Below are positions 46,973 to 58,969 of a DNA stretch of 64,000 nucleotides, piece after piece. This DNA is from Harmothoe impar (lineage: Eukaryota; Annelida; Polychaeta; Phyllodocida; Polynoidae), in assembly GCA_947462335.1 (NCBI GenBank), contig OX381705.1:43104175-43168174 (forward strand). The letters are read 5' to 3'. Within the stretch, counting starts at the first letter, position 1. Every line of letters begins with the position of its first letter. Under the pieces are notes generated by a model. That model ran no database searches. It had not been told where the DNA came from and saw nothing but the letters and a program-made list of their open reading frames with translations. Both the position numbers and the translations under genes were made by a program.

Positions 46973-47151
46973 CAGTGGCGGATACAGGATTTGGAAAAGG
47001 AGGGGGCGCGCCCCCTTTTCTTGGCAAAAGGAGGGGGCGCACACCCTATTTCTTGTCTAAATTGTGGTCAAAAAATGGCAAATAGACTCTTAACTACAGG
47101 CAGAAAGGAGGGGGCGCGCGCCCCCGCGCCCCCCCTCTAAATCCGCCACTG
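46973..47151. mobile_element. hAT-like MITE
   Basis: The ends CAGTGGCGGATACAG and TAAATCCGCCACTG are flanked by the 5-bp duplication ACTGT (46968-46972 and 47152-47156). The 179-bp centre has GGGGGCGCGCCCCC-type palindromes. Confidence 0.8.
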
Positions 47152-47371
47152 ACTGTGTTTGCAACTTTCAGGTAAGGGACGAGGAGAGGGTTAAAGAGGT
47201 GCATTGGCTGTTGTATTGGTTCTTGTGTTCCCCAGTAGGGGGCGGGCAGATGCACGAGTTGTCCCTCTGGTGACTACAGTGGGTGTGCGCCCACCTGCCC
47301 CCACCCACCCGCCCTCCCACCTCCCACCACTAGTTTGCCGCCCACTCAGGCTGTTTGGTGTATTTGAGCAG

Positions 47372-47578
47372 GACTTTCGGCGCGCGTTACCGTAAAGACC
47401 AGCAGTTCAGCATTAACTACACCTACCACCCAGGAGCATACCCCAGCACCTCCTCTCCACCACTCAACACCTCAGAACCTACCCCTAAAATAAGAGCTTC
47501 TCAAGGAATTGCTCAGCTTCCAACTCCTCACGCCTGCCCGCCCCTTGAGCTGCTACTGCTAGGTCCAGCGTCGCGAGC
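47372..47578 (+). CDS. Candidate coding exon in a GC-rich patch
   Basis: An acceptor-like TGTATTTGAGCAG and a good donor (CGAGC/GTGAGTC) bound 207 bp that are open in one frame for 68 codons. The frame begins TFGARYRKDQQFSINYTYHP. A second donor (CAA/GTGAGTC at 47767) and a strong acceptor (TTATTTGTTTTCAG, to 47840) follow, suggesting a plus-strand transcript, but the frames do not continue far. The GC-rich segment (47300-47770) could instead be a promoter region. Confidence 0.3.
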
Positions 47579-48215
47579 GTGAGTCGGAAGTGGGAGGAGT
47601 TGGAAGTTAGGTTGAGCTCCGTCTTGAGCTGCTCACGGGCCCGTCACAGCGCCATTCGCCGCACTAGGAGCAGCTCGTACACCCGGCACCACCTCTCAGG
47701 GACCCCGTAGTACGCGTGGACGACGGCCACCACCTCTCCTCCAGCCACCTACAAAGCTGGTAACAAGTGAGTCATAAAGCCTCTGATATACGTCTTTTGC
47801 ACTAGCCTAAACGCGATATGGTCCTGTTATTTGTTTTCAGGCGCATGGTTTCTGAACAAAGCACGCAATTATATAGTTGAGCAAACCAGAGTTATATTCT
47901 ATGTGGCGTTCCGCTCGAGTTGGAATGGGAGAGGGGTTGATGTGGGATATACCTCCTCTAGTAAGTCTTCAGAACCATTAATGCACCCACATCCCACCAT
48001 AGTGGCTGCAGAAAGTTATCCCATATACTTAGAACGACATCTACCGTAAATTAACCTCTATCTACACACTTACTAAAACATCTGAATTGTTGGTTCGCGG
48101 ATTTACGTCCAAAATTGAGAATTCAAAGTTTATGCACTGCACTGTGGTTTAGAGAAGGTAAGGGGAAGAGAATCGGAACTGAATATACGGGCATGCATAG
48201 GTTTCTGTCGACTTC

Positions 48216-48625
48216 CCAGCAAACAAACAAAAAACGTTGCATAACGTCTCAGAACGTTTCTCTATGGTTCCTTACTATAGACACCTTTAGCAAACCCAAC
48301 GCGGCTCATTAAACGCAGACATATGTAATAGATAGATAATGTACAGGGTGCCTGCCAGTCTACAGTAGTCATATTTTGAGTTAGCCTCTCATAACCATTG
48401 TCTATCTGTTTTAAACCACAGCTGTAAGGTTATGTGAGTCTACACAGAAATAACCAAGGTGTGAACTCCTTTGTCTTTGCCCTCCACTGTGGTTTAAAGC
48501 TGTGCAGTATAGGATACGTCTACGTTTAATTGGTTATGTCAGGTTTGCTAAAGGTCCTTATTATGACCAAACGTTAGTTAGGTTAGAAACGTTATTTAGA
48601 GGTAAAAACGTATTTTTGTAGCTGG
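48216..48625. mobile_element. AACGTT-family element with nested foldback
   Basis: CCAGCAAACAAACAAAAAAC at the left and GTATTTTTGTAGCTGG at the right are flanked by the 5-bp repeat ACTTC (48211-48215 and 48626-48630). It contains a foldback (about 48270-48563) with CCTTTAGCAAACC ends, the same family as 5545-5652. Confidence 0.65.
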
Positions 48626-48879
48626 ACTTCAAGTACCGGTAGGACGTGTTCTTGAAACGTGCTTTTCTTGTAAAAAGTGGCGAATGTACAGGTTTGCTAC
48701 TATTCTGTGCATAGACCTAATATGATCTACGCTAATGTGTCAAACGCGCAAAGCCATCAGCATTGGCAAGTTTCAAGAGAGCATTGTCAGCAGTTAATAA
48801 ATAAAGGTAGGGGTTTTGCTGCCTCCGCGCAAGAGTCGTGGTGGCACGACACCAGGCCATTTAGGAATATACAATGATC

Positions 48880-49203
48880 TCATTTTTGGATTACCACTTT
48901 TCCAAAAAGAGGGAAAACATCTCCCTTGGGCTGACAGAACCAACCCTTATTATATTTATCATATTTTGTATAAAGGGTAGAAACGATCCGTGTATAGGCG
49001 TACGGGAAGGCACTGTTAGAGGGTAATGTAGCTGAGTAGTAGAATATACTGTAATCTTACAGTATATACTAGGCTATCGGTGAACATGGGCAGTATGATA
49101 TACCGTTGGGTTATAGCCTAGGCCTATAAAAGGACCTATTTTTGATTTCACTATTTACAGTGTATTTCTGTAGGGTCACATATAAATACTTACACAGCTA
49201 GTG
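48880..49203. other. No gene recognised
   Basis: AT-rich sequence. A 47-codon minus-strand open stretch preceded by an acceptor-like site at 49030 is too short to support. Confidence 0.35.
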
Positions 49204-49206
49204 TAA

Positions 49207-49802
49207 AGGTCAAATCCCACAACGCGAGAGAGGGCCAGAAAATGTTGCAAATTGGTAATGTCACCGATTTTGGGGCCTACATTGGCCAAGACAGGCCCAA
49301 ATCGGCAAGAAAGTGTTGCCTATGTCTTGTGATTTGGGATATTGCAAGGATCAAAAAGGTTAGATATTTTCCCCCAGAAGGCCTAGAAAATGTTGCTTAT
49401 TGGAATATGTCAAGGTTTCTTGCTATATTGCAATGGTTGTGTCACTGATTAATCATTATCCAAATCCCACCTGATCCATGTATAAGAGATTTTGCTGTAT
49501 GATTTATAATGCCTAGCTATGCATATATTGGTGAATGTAGTTGCAGATATTGTAATTGCATCAATTTTCCCTAAGATTTGAATATTAAAGTCCCTTCTGT
49601 TGCGAATTCAAACCCTATACCATGTCCAACATGGCCCAAATTGCAACACTCTCTCTGTCCAAATCGGGTACAGTGGGATTTGGAGAGGTCTAAAATCGGG
49701 GGACAAGTGTTGCGATTTACAATATTGGCAACAGTTGCCCCTTGTTATTATGTCAATAATCAACACTTTCTGGCCCATTTTTCGCGTTGTGGGATTTGAC
49801 CT
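49207..49802 (+). mobile_element. PIF/Harbinger-type MITE, copy 1
   Basis: The ends AGGTCAAATCCCACAACGCG and its complement are flanked by TAA (49204-49206 and 49803-49805). The interior has several GTGTTGC(A/C)AATTGGG-like internal repeats. Copy 2 is at 55510-56094 in the opposite orientation. Confidence 0.8.
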
Positions 49803-49805
49803 TAA

Positions 49806-52800
49806 GGACAACTAAGATATTTAATTAGTCATTAAGGCAAATAATTGTAACATATTGAGTTAACAGTGACACTATGCTGCAGTTGAACTGCGACTCGTTA
49901 ACAGGACCCACTAATTTGCAATATAATAAATAAAACATCAATTAATCGCTCTGTGCTTTATGTAGGGTCGGCGGGGCATTAAGCTGTGGCCTTGTGAATT
50001 GCCGTTTTCAGTACTGTAGAATCCAGTTACATTTTTGAAAGCACAACAGTGAGTTTTAGTTCGGTTTATCAATAACTAATCCAATAACACAGGTGAGCAG
50101 CCTCTACACAATTGTTGTGGATGTAATGATGCTCACCTGTGTCAACTGTAGGTCTCTATAGGATGAATTATATACACATGATTACACCAGGGGTCTGCGA
50201 CAAAATGGTTTTGTAACAGACCGCTGGGGAAAAGGTTGGGAATAATAGTATTGTTTATGAACTCATTTAGATTATTATGCTTATATATACACAAGTTCCT
50301 CAAGATGGGATATAGTTTATGTGATATTCGTCTCCAATCTCCTCCTCTATACGTAGAAGAACCAGACCGACACTGCCCACGGTGATTGCCTTGATATAGC
50401 AATGATCCATAGAGCAAAATTAATGTTGGTTCAATATATCATATGCACTATGATTTGATGAAAAGATAAATTCAGATATTCGCCCAGCTCTGGTTTTGAC
50501 CGCTGGCCCTGATCCCATGCTTGCAAGTGCATATTGATATAGGCCTCATGTTGGTACACTGTTGATGGTTAGAAACAAAATGTTGGTGCAACATTGTAAT
50601 TCATGGTGTTGGCTCGACATTTGTTTTCCACAATTTGTCCAATGCAGCAATTACATATAGTGCCCCAATCCCGATATGCCAACTTTCCTTTGCTTAGATA
50701 ACCTCTAAAATTGACATAATTACAAATGTATATTGTACTATATCCCTGTCCTCTAATTCACTGTGATTGCCATCTAATGCATTGTCTATGCAAAGGCTAT
50801 AGATCTGGGTCAAAAAAGTAAATGTATTTAAACACGGTTGTCTTTTTCTTTTACAAACAGCAACATCTGTTTTTGGTAATTCATGTAAGGCCAAGCCAAA
50901 TAATAGACTTGTTTCTCATCATTATCCCATGAGAAATATAACGATTGCGCTTTTTTTATTTGCTGAAGACCAAATATGTGGGCTCTCAGCAAACTGATAG
51001 TCCAAACTTCACATTCACATTTTAATGATTAAGAAATTAATGATCTACAAACGTTTTGAATAAGTTTTTCCTCTGGCCCATTGTATTAGCTTTAATTTGA
51101 TACCAAATATGCCCATATTTGTCCATTATTATCAACTTTGCTCCTAGAATTTGCAAAATCAAATTTAAGACAATGATACAAACTGTTAAATCTGTAAATT
51201 TCAGTGAAAATAAGATCCATCCCTCATATAAAAGCACCTCTTCATACAACATACAATCATAAACATCAGAAATATGTAATTATGACCCAACATAGTTTCA
51301 CAACTGGACCACCAATGTGAGATCAATATTAGCATTTGCGAACATAGGCCAATATTAGGCCAATGTGCAAACCAATGGTGGACCAATATCAAGATACCAA
51401 GCCATTTTTTTAAAGTTTCCGTTTGGACAGTTAAGAGAAGATATGATAGAATGATCGTCCATCAGAATACCCTTTTTTGTGCCCGAGTTTTGCGGCAAAC
51501 ATTAAAATCAGCGTTCTCTTCATGACATCATGCAAGGTTCCACTAGCATGTTAATCTCTACAAATATATTATTGAATCAACCTACATATCCCAAGAAATG
51601 AACCCACCAACGATGCTGGCTGTCGTCAGAAAGACTTCTCCATGCATAAGAATGAATTAGCAGCCAGTATTCCCTAAACCAAGGGCTATTACAGTATTAG
51701 TAACATTTTAAATAACACTGTATAATTATCGAAAGTCAGCTATATTCAGTGAGAAGGGGGATATTAAAATGACATGGCCCGATGATTATAGGACTGAAAG
51801 AAAAAAGGTTTAAAATGAACCAGAATCTTCAACAGGGCCATACGTAATGTTACATCTACTTAATTAAAAAGTATTCATTGGAATTAAGCCTAGAATTCAA
51901 CTAATTATCAGTTTTATCTTTAATCTAAGACTTGCACGCTCTAAGTCCACTCATTGCAAATATACTGTAAAGGGCTATACCTCTGCTCATGAGACCCTCT
52001 ACGTTGCCTCTTATTGCCCAGCAACGATATTTTATTGTACCCATCCTCAAATAATGATACTGATGTAACATTTGGAACACATTTAAGTAGAATTCAACAT
52101 AATATGAAAAAAATCGGACCATGACACTTTAATTGTAGAAATATTCACGGAGTACGCGGCAAAATGTATTGTTGACACCATATGAATTCCTTTTTTGAAG
52201 TTTTCTCCTCATTCAGTTTCCAGATGGTTTATCCTCTTTAAACATGATTGCCTTGAATAGCCGTTGATTGCACCCATAATCTCGCAGAATGGCCATAGAA
52301 AATAAGTGGGCTTAAGGATAACGACTTTGTGTAGGCCTGTACAGATAATTTAGATCTTGCACAGTGCATTCTCATTCCAGCCGACTGTGCCATAACAACA
52401 GTCAAGGAAAGGGGAGGTCCGTGCAAGGTACCTTACACCCAAGCCCCTCCAGTCAGGGGGAAGACTCAGGAATACGCCTGTGGTGGTTCACAAGAAAGGT
52501 CGATATTGTATTTCCCTGTACGTACTGTTTGCGTTCTCACTCACATTTCTCACCAGCAAGGATGGTGGATGAATCCTTTATAACATCACAGGCTCATCAT
52601 TCCAATCAGACCTCGGCACGGGGTGGCTGTCATATCGGGCTATATGTATGGTGTTTGTACAACATGCTGGAACAACAGCCGTCATAGGACAGGTATGGCT
52701 ACATCATATAGTCAGGACAGCAGAAATAGGAATATTTCTTCGTGTGAGAAGTTGTTGTTGAAGTTACATTTTCTTATGTACATGCGACTTTCCTACGATT

Positions 52801-52889
52801 TTAACTATAATGCCATCTAACTGTGATGCTTAAAATTTAAAACGGTGTTTCATGTTCACCCAACCTATAACAATTATTATCATAGGGCA
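49806..52889. other. No gene recognised
   Basis: AT-rich sequence with a small hairpin (50088-50142, ACACAGGTGAGCA and complement). Isolated splice-like sites occur (for example minus strand at 51796, CCTTTTTTCTTTCAG) but no exon could be supported. Confidence 0.4.
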
Positions 52890-52990
52890 TTTAGATGTAG
52901 GTACCCAACGATGTGTAGTATAGACAACCGGGATAGAGTCAGGAACCTGTATGTAACCCAGTGAACACCACACCTTGTCCAAAATAGCAA
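52890..52990 (-). repeat. 101-bp segment shared with 57792-57892
   Basis: TTGCTATTTTGGACAAGGTG through to CCTACATCTAAA matches 57792-57892 on the plus strand at about 93% identity, with no similarity in the flanks. One frame stays open in both copies (DKVWxSLGYIQVP...), but the differences are mostly amino-acid-changing, so constraint is not evident. Confidence 0.7.
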
Positions 52991-53462
52991 GCTCGCCCGT
53001 GGACGAAATTTCTTGAAATTGTTTTTGAATACTGTATGTTAAAATGTCATCCAACCTAGCTAATTTTTCATGACTGAATTCGTTTTCAAATTGTGAATTT
53101 CGTACGATTTGATATTTTATGTTTGCAATGCTGAAATCTATGCATGCAATGCCAATGTAAATTACGGAAGGAAGGAATCGTACTAAATTATGGCATTCAT
53201 ATCATCTGAGGGGTAAGATGTTTCTATGGATTCTCTTTTGATCCTCATGCCATCCCATGCATGTCTTTACCATGAGCTGAGGGCACAACGTTATCACAGC
53301 ATCAGGGTAAAGACTGAGACTCGCCCCAACTTGTGTGGGAAAAGTCTTTTGGGTGAAAACAGATGTTTTTTCCTTCTTGAACGTGAAATACTGTAGAAAG
53401 ATTCATTTTGAACCTTCTCGGACACATAGGCAGCACGCACGGCTAAATATAACAAATGTCAC

Positions 53463-53468
53463 TTTATT
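53463..53468 (-). terminator. Candidate polyadenylation signal
   Basis: AATAAA on the minus strand about 85 bp after the stop codon of the exon at 53552-53798. Confidence 0.45.
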
Positions 53469-53551
53469 GCACAAGAAGACCTCACACATGCGGATATAGT
53501 TACATTGAACACCACTAGGAATAGTAAACGTTGATAATTTTTCCCAACGGT

Positions 53552-53798
53552 TCAGACAGAAAATGGATTTTTTTTTTCATAAATAAACCTGCCGTTTTCA
53601 TTTAAGAAGGTACATAATTCAATTTTGCAATCTGCTTTTCCCCACCTCATTAAAGCGGCACGTTGCTCACCAAACATGTTATAAATTCGCCTAATAAAGT
53701 TATTCCACCGTCGTACCTGGTACATTAAGGTGTTATAAGTGCCAGTGCAATCCATAAGGATGGTAGAAGAGTCATTATTGTTCTTGTCACATTTCTTC
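53552..53798 (-). CDS. Terminal coding exon of an unidentified gene
   Basis: A strong minus-strand acceptor (GGATTTTCCTTGTAG) opens into 81 codons and a TGA. The sequence looks like real protein: KKCDKNNNDSSTILMDCTG near the start, then YQVRRWNNFIRRIYNMFGEQ, two more cysteines (DCKIELC) and an aromatic end. The exon starts with one base of a split codon, so the preceding exon must end in phase 2; it was not found. Four cysteines suggest a secreted or extracellular domain, by inference. A polyadenylation signal follows. I do not recognise the family. Confidence 0.5.
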
Positions 53799-54146
53799 CT
53801 ACAAGGAAAATCCAATTAAGACAATCTTGTTACAACTGGCTAGCGGACGGCCAAAATAAACGAGCACAATCATTATTTGCCCTTTTTAGGCCCTGGTGGC
53901 ATATTTGCGCTCGTTTAGGCCAAGGCTAGGCCTAATGACTCAGGCGTGATTAAGAAGTAGGATAACGCCAAGAGAGTTGACTAATCAGGCCGACCACCCA
54001 CGCTGCACTCGTTAAGCAGCTACAGGTAGCAATCCCATCTGGAATTCGTCTAATCCTTTGCCACTCTCACCAACTGCACACCTATACTCACTAGAGTAGT
54101 TCCACTGATGCATCCACATAGATCTTATGTCCATTATGCATTCTAC

Positions 54147-54595
54147 ACACACACAGAAAAGTAAAGGAGTCACCACGACTCTGACAGCCAGAGTCGCAGT
54201 TTGTCTCCCACTCGACACCTGTAGAGGAGAGTGGAATGAGTTTGACTCTCCGTTCCTGAAGAATCAACAGTAGTTGACCCATTAAAAGAGGGGAGTCAAA
54301 ATCGAATACATGAGTGCATGCAGGTCAGGTGGATTGTGTATTTATGCCAGGGTAGAGTGGGGGCAACAGGTGTATGTAATTAGTGGGCAGGCCAGGTGAG
54401 GCCTGTGAGAGAAGTGAGTAAGTGAGGTTATTGCCCAAGACAGGTCAATAACAAGACATGTTGTAATGTCCACCACTTCCCCCTGTGAAAGGGCCAAATT
54501 ATATCTGCCTCACATTACATTCTACAGACCATTGGCCACATATTAGATGCCAATATTGTACAATATTAGATCTATATGAAGTAGTAAGCAGTGCC
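54147..54595 (-). mobile_element. GACTCT-type repeat copy
   Basis: Read on the minus strand, it ends GGTGACTCCTTTACTTTTCT and contains TTGACTCCCCTC, TTGGGCAATAACCTCAC and TTCATATAGATCTAATATTG, shared with 44820-45525 and 56332-56465. It is unbroken where the 45-kb copy has the foldback insertion. Confidence 0.65.
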
Positions 54596-54680
54596 ACACA
54601 TTACATCTCACACAGTTAGTGCCCAGCTTTATGTTTATTTCCCATACCCACACATATGGTGACTAAGCTCTATACTGTTG

Positions 54681-57298
54681 ATGTTCTTGGAATGTATTGC
54701 ATTGTTTGTCATCACATTTGATTCAGGTAAGCTAACTGGGAAGCTTATCCATTGACATCCCTTAACCACGCTATTTTGACATAGTGGACCTATCTAGAAA
54801 GAATCAAAACTGTGTGGCATGTAAAAATATCCAAAGTATAGATAGTGGCTCTGCCTTGTGGTTGCCACTGGTACCAAATTAGTGTTGGTTGCCCTACCAG
54901 GTGGTTTCATATGGAACTACTATCAGAGTTAACACATTTTTTATTTGACTCTATATGAAGGGTCAAACTACAAATGACTCTGCTGTGGACAGAGTCAACT
55001 GCACTTGACTCTACACTCATAGAGTCAAGAGGGGGAGTCAATTTGTACAAGGAACAAGGGTATGACTGGAGTAGCTGTGACCCTTCCACCAGAGTTATCA
55101 TGACTCTGCTACCAGAGTCAACTAGAGTTGACTATGGTAAAAGAGTCATGGCGACGCCTTTACTTCTCTCTGTGCACAAATAAATGTTTCAGGTTGGGGG
55201 GGGGGGCACATTCGCATACAATTCGCAACCAGTGACGTTTACATTACAGAGGACATATACCATATTCGACGCAATAACTGCCATATTTATATGGTATTTT
55301 AGTACTTGAGATTCAAACCGTTCTCCAGAATCGTGGAAATTAAGGCTTTCTTCTAGTCAGAAAAATCCCCAAATGGAGCGGGGCCGCTCATTAAAAAGGA
55401 GGGCGCTAATTAATTGAATATGGCAGTTAGTTCCTTTGTGGCTTGTAATTACATAGGTTTAGATCAGCGCAAATCTGCTTTAAGGATCACATGCATACCT
55501 ATAATGTTAAGGTCAAATCCCACAACGCGAAAAATGGGCTGGAAGTGTTGATTATTGAGATAAAAACAAGGGGCAACTGTTGCCGATAATTTAAATCGCA
55601 ACACTTGTCCCCTGATTTTAGGCCTCTCCAAATCTCACTGTACCTGATTTGGACAGAGAGAGTGTTGCGATTTGGGCCATGTTTGATATGGTATAGGATT
55701 TGAATTAGCAACAGATGGGACTTTGATAATAAAATCGTAATTAATCTGGTCATAATGATTTATATATAGATTCTGCCTGCATAGCTAACCACTGTGAATC
55801 GCAGAGCAAACCCCCTTGTATAGGGAGCATGTGGGATTTGGATACTGATTAATCAGGGACACAAGCATGGCGATTTAGCAAGAAACCTTGAAAAATTCCA
55901 ATCAGCCGCATTTTCCTAACCTTCGGGGAAAAAATATGAAACTCTTTTGATCCTTGTGATTTCTCAAATCATAAGGGATAGGCAACACTTTCTCATCGAT
56001 TTGGGCCAATGTAGGCCTCAGAATCGGCTGAGTGATCAGGATTTCATAATAAACTACGTTTTTCAAGCCTCTGTCGCGTTGTGGGATTTGACCTTTAGAT
56101 TCTATGTGATTCCCCATCTTTGGGTGATCATTACCAGCTCCTTTCTCTGTGACCTTCAGGTCTAACAGCTATGATTTTACTAAAGACCGGCTGTACCTCA
56201 AGCAGCAGTGAGAACATTTACATTATCACACTCTATAGTTTTTTCAACATCGTACCCATCCTGCTGAGGACCATCACAATGCTGGTCACATGCCTGTGCG
56301 GTTTTAAAGGTGGGTAGCCCCTATCGGCTCACAGAGAGAAGTAAAGGCGTCTCCATGACTCTTTTACCATAGTCAACTTTAGTTGACTCTGGTAGCAGAG
56401 TCATAATGACTCTATTTCATATAGATCTGATATTGACATCTAAAATGTGGCCAATATAGAGCAAGGTCAGGGGTATTATGTGAAACCCTCCCCATAGGCT
56501 TCTGCAGAGAAAGCTAGGTGGTCATTGGTGGCCCTCTAGGCAGGGTGATTACGTAGTGCTGGGGGCCTTGACCCCCATATTCTCTAATGGTCTATCATTT
56601 GTTTAATAATAAGTATAGGATAGAAAATCTAAAAGGATATAAAAGTCATGATATCTCACAATAAGCCTATAGGTCTATATTTCTATTTATGGACTTTGTA
56701 AATAATCTGTTACAGTCTATATCCAGGGAGTACATTATTTAGCAAGGGATATGCCCTAATGCAACCTAATTTCTGTTGATAACTACTGGAATTACAATCT
56801 AACATGTAAAACTTTCTGAAAGCTATGGAATGGTGTTTCAAGAATTATCTAGTTTTTCATAATGAATTAAGCTGTTCTTTTACGTTTTATATTGAGGGGT
56901 TATTTCTTAACGAAAATAGGCTCCACAGGCATACATTTTTCCGTCCACATGGGCAGTGTGTCGTCCAAAAATGGACTGAAAAATACCCGCTTAGGGGTAG
57001 GTGAAATTTTTGTTAACATTTTTTTACGTTTTATATGGGCAGATACGCTTTAAATTAAAATATAAATCCGGGGCAAACATCCATATGTGGGGCAAACTTT
57101 CCTCTAAACCCTCAGGGAATCAAGATAATTAATATTCATGCCATAAGGCACGGAAATAGGATGACAGAAGAGGTGTCCAACTCAGACAATCCAAAAATAG
57201 GCCCACTCAGTGCAGTCCCTGCTGTGCGGGAGATTATCTCTACAAGTTCAACAAGTATGACAATAGAAATTGAGCTATATAGGAAATTAGATGCATAA
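54681..57298 (+). CDS. Probable three-exon gene for a small hydrophobic membrane protein
   Basis: The proposed exons are 54681-54726, 56160-56309 and 57168-57298 (327 nt, 108 residues plus stop). Exon 2 is the best supported: acceptor TTTCTCTGTGACCTTCAG, donor AAAG/GTGGGT, 49 open codons including NIYIITLYSFFNIVPILLRT and TMLVTCLCGFK. Exon 1 ends TCAG/GTAAGC and adds MFLECIALFVITFDS in matching phase. Two hydrophobic helices result. Exon 3 (acceptor GATGACAG, in phase) gives a polar tail ending IEIELYRKLDA; its acceptor is weak. A stronger acceptor at 57115 (CCTCTAAACCCTCAG) would instead end the protein after GNQDN. AATAAA lies at 57628. The family is unknown. Intron 1 holds a GACTCT repeat and a Harbinger-type MITE. 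Confidence 0.55.
54915..55175. mobile_element. GACTCT-type repeat copy
   Basis: At least eight GACTCT or AGAGTCA motifs in inverted pairs occur here. The right end GAGTCATGGCGACGCCTTTA is the complement of the start of the copy at 56332-56465. Confidence 0.6.
55510..56094 (-). mobile_element. PIF/Harbinger-type MITE, copy 2
   Basis: The ends AGGTCAAATCCCACAACGCG and complement are flanked by TTA (55507-55509 and 56095-56097). Its sequence is the inverted counterpart of 49207-49802. It lies in intron 1 of the gene at 54681-57298 and ends about 65 bp before the exon 2 acceptor. Confidence 0.8.
56332..56465. mobile_element. GACTCT-type repeat fragment
   Basis: AGAGAAGTAAAGGCGTCTCC, then an inverted pair of TTGACTCTGGTAGCAGAGTCA type, then TTTCATATAGATCTGATATT, as in the copies at 54147 and 54915. 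Confidence 0.6.
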
Positions 57299-57627
57299 CC
57301 CGGAAGGCCACTTATTTTATATGGAAACTCCATAAATACTAAAATAGAATGGGAAAATGTCGTTTTCGCGGCCCTTAGCGGCACAGATAATCAACCTATA
57401 TTATTGCTATGAGTAGTACCATAGTGTGGATGTAACAAGTTACGGACAGTCCCACGCAGAGACCCAGAGGGCCTTCCATGAAGCGGAAGTCCCTGCAGGG
57501 TCCTATTTGGCAAGGTCAAACTCGCCCATGTATTTATTACCACACAAATTGCTGCCCACGTTATGAATTTGGTTAGTATGCGACTTTTAAAGTAACCTTT
57601 TTGTATACTACTATAGTTGGGTTCCTG

Positions 57628-57633
57628 AATAAA
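57628..57633 (+). terminator. Candidate polyadenylation signal
   Basis: AATAAA about 330 bp after the proposed stop of the 54681-57298 gene. Confidence 0.4.
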
Positions 57634-57791
57634 ATTCTAATGCCCCTCTCAGTACTCTGCTTGGTGACATGATGCCCCTGTATATTATACAAAATGAGCT
57701 ACTTGTCAGTGAACGCAAGCATGTTGTGTGCACATTTCTGGACATCCAAAACTTAACAATTGCTGTTATCCAACGTTGGATGTCTACCTGT

Positions 57792-57892
57792 TTGCTATTT
57801 TGGACAAGGTGTGGTCTTCACTGGGTTACATACAGGTTCCTGGCTCTATCCCTATTGTCTATACTACATATCGTTGGATACCTACCTCTAAA
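57792..57892 (+). repeat. 101-bp segment shared with 52890-52990
   Basis: Described under the partner copy. The two copies are inverted relative to each other and flank the gene at 54681-57298. Confidence 0.7.
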
Positions 57893-58969
57893 TCCACTCT
57901 ATGAATACTTCCTATCATTAATCATCTGCCTCTCTCACTTGGCTCTCATCCCCTCTCTGTATCGTAAATACAATTGGGCTCCCAGGTGTGGTTCTGTTAT
58001 GCATACATTGCTGTACTATATACAGTTCGGTTACTGGGATTTAAACCATTACATTTAATTCTACATAGTGGCATTCATACAAAGACTTGTATTATATTGC
58101 AGACAAATTTACATTAACAAACAAAATTCATACAAAATAACCACTATAATGTGATTTCATACTATATAGTATATTCTTGTAGTTGAACTGAACAGCCTCA
58201 TAGTATAGATCTGTTGAATAGTTTGGGCTGCAGAGAGGCTTTGTATTTCTTCTGTTACCATAAATGTGGTGTCTGCTCAGTAAAGTGCCGCAAAACACAC
58301 ATTCATGCCCAATACTCTAATCTACTCTCCTTTATATATAAATATTCTATTGAATACAGTTTATTTGCATGATATTGAATTCATAATTAATGAGAACTAA
58401 TTGCTTGAATGTGGTGGTTTTGTTAAAGAGCTATAAGATTCTCTCCATAATTGATAGTGCTGCCACCTAGTGTGACACTGAGAAGTCATTTACCCACTTA
58501 AAGCTGAAAAGTTACCTCTTTTAACGTAGATCTACGTAGATTTATTACATATATTTACGTCTCAATGAGGTAGATAAACGTAAATCAGATGTCTACGTCA
58601 GTTGAACGTAAATAAACCTTAACGCTTTTTCGTCTACAAACCTTTTCTTAGCTGTGTTCCATAGATTGTGATAGTATACTATTTAGGGAATGGGGGAAAA
58701 TAAAAAATCGATGGTCTGTAAGGGCCCAGAAAGTGCGTTCCGTAGCCATGAGCTTTTTACAGTCTGTGGGCCGTAATCACAGTGCGCAGTCAAAAACTAG
58801 CACATTGATCAAAATTCTGACATTTTAATAGAATTAGTTTACACAGGAGATTAAATAAAATAGGCAGTAATTGATTTTTGAGCGCTAATCAACCGACATA
58901 TTCACTTTAAGTGATACCATGGATCTGTACCTGGTTACCCGGGCTCTGATTCCCCTCTCTGTATACTAC
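57893..58969. other. No gene recognised
   Basis: AT-rich sequence with a palindromic ACGTAGATCTACGT at about 58526 and repeated AACGTA motifs to 58625, in the style of the AACGTT elements but without clear ends. Confidence 0.4.

Noticed and set aside
54096..54145. Minus-strand exon-like segment with good acceptor and donor (CTCTA/GTGAGTAT)
   Set aside because: The acceptor tract is formed by the end of a repeat, and none of the frames joins the exon at 53552-53798 without a stop or a phase clash.
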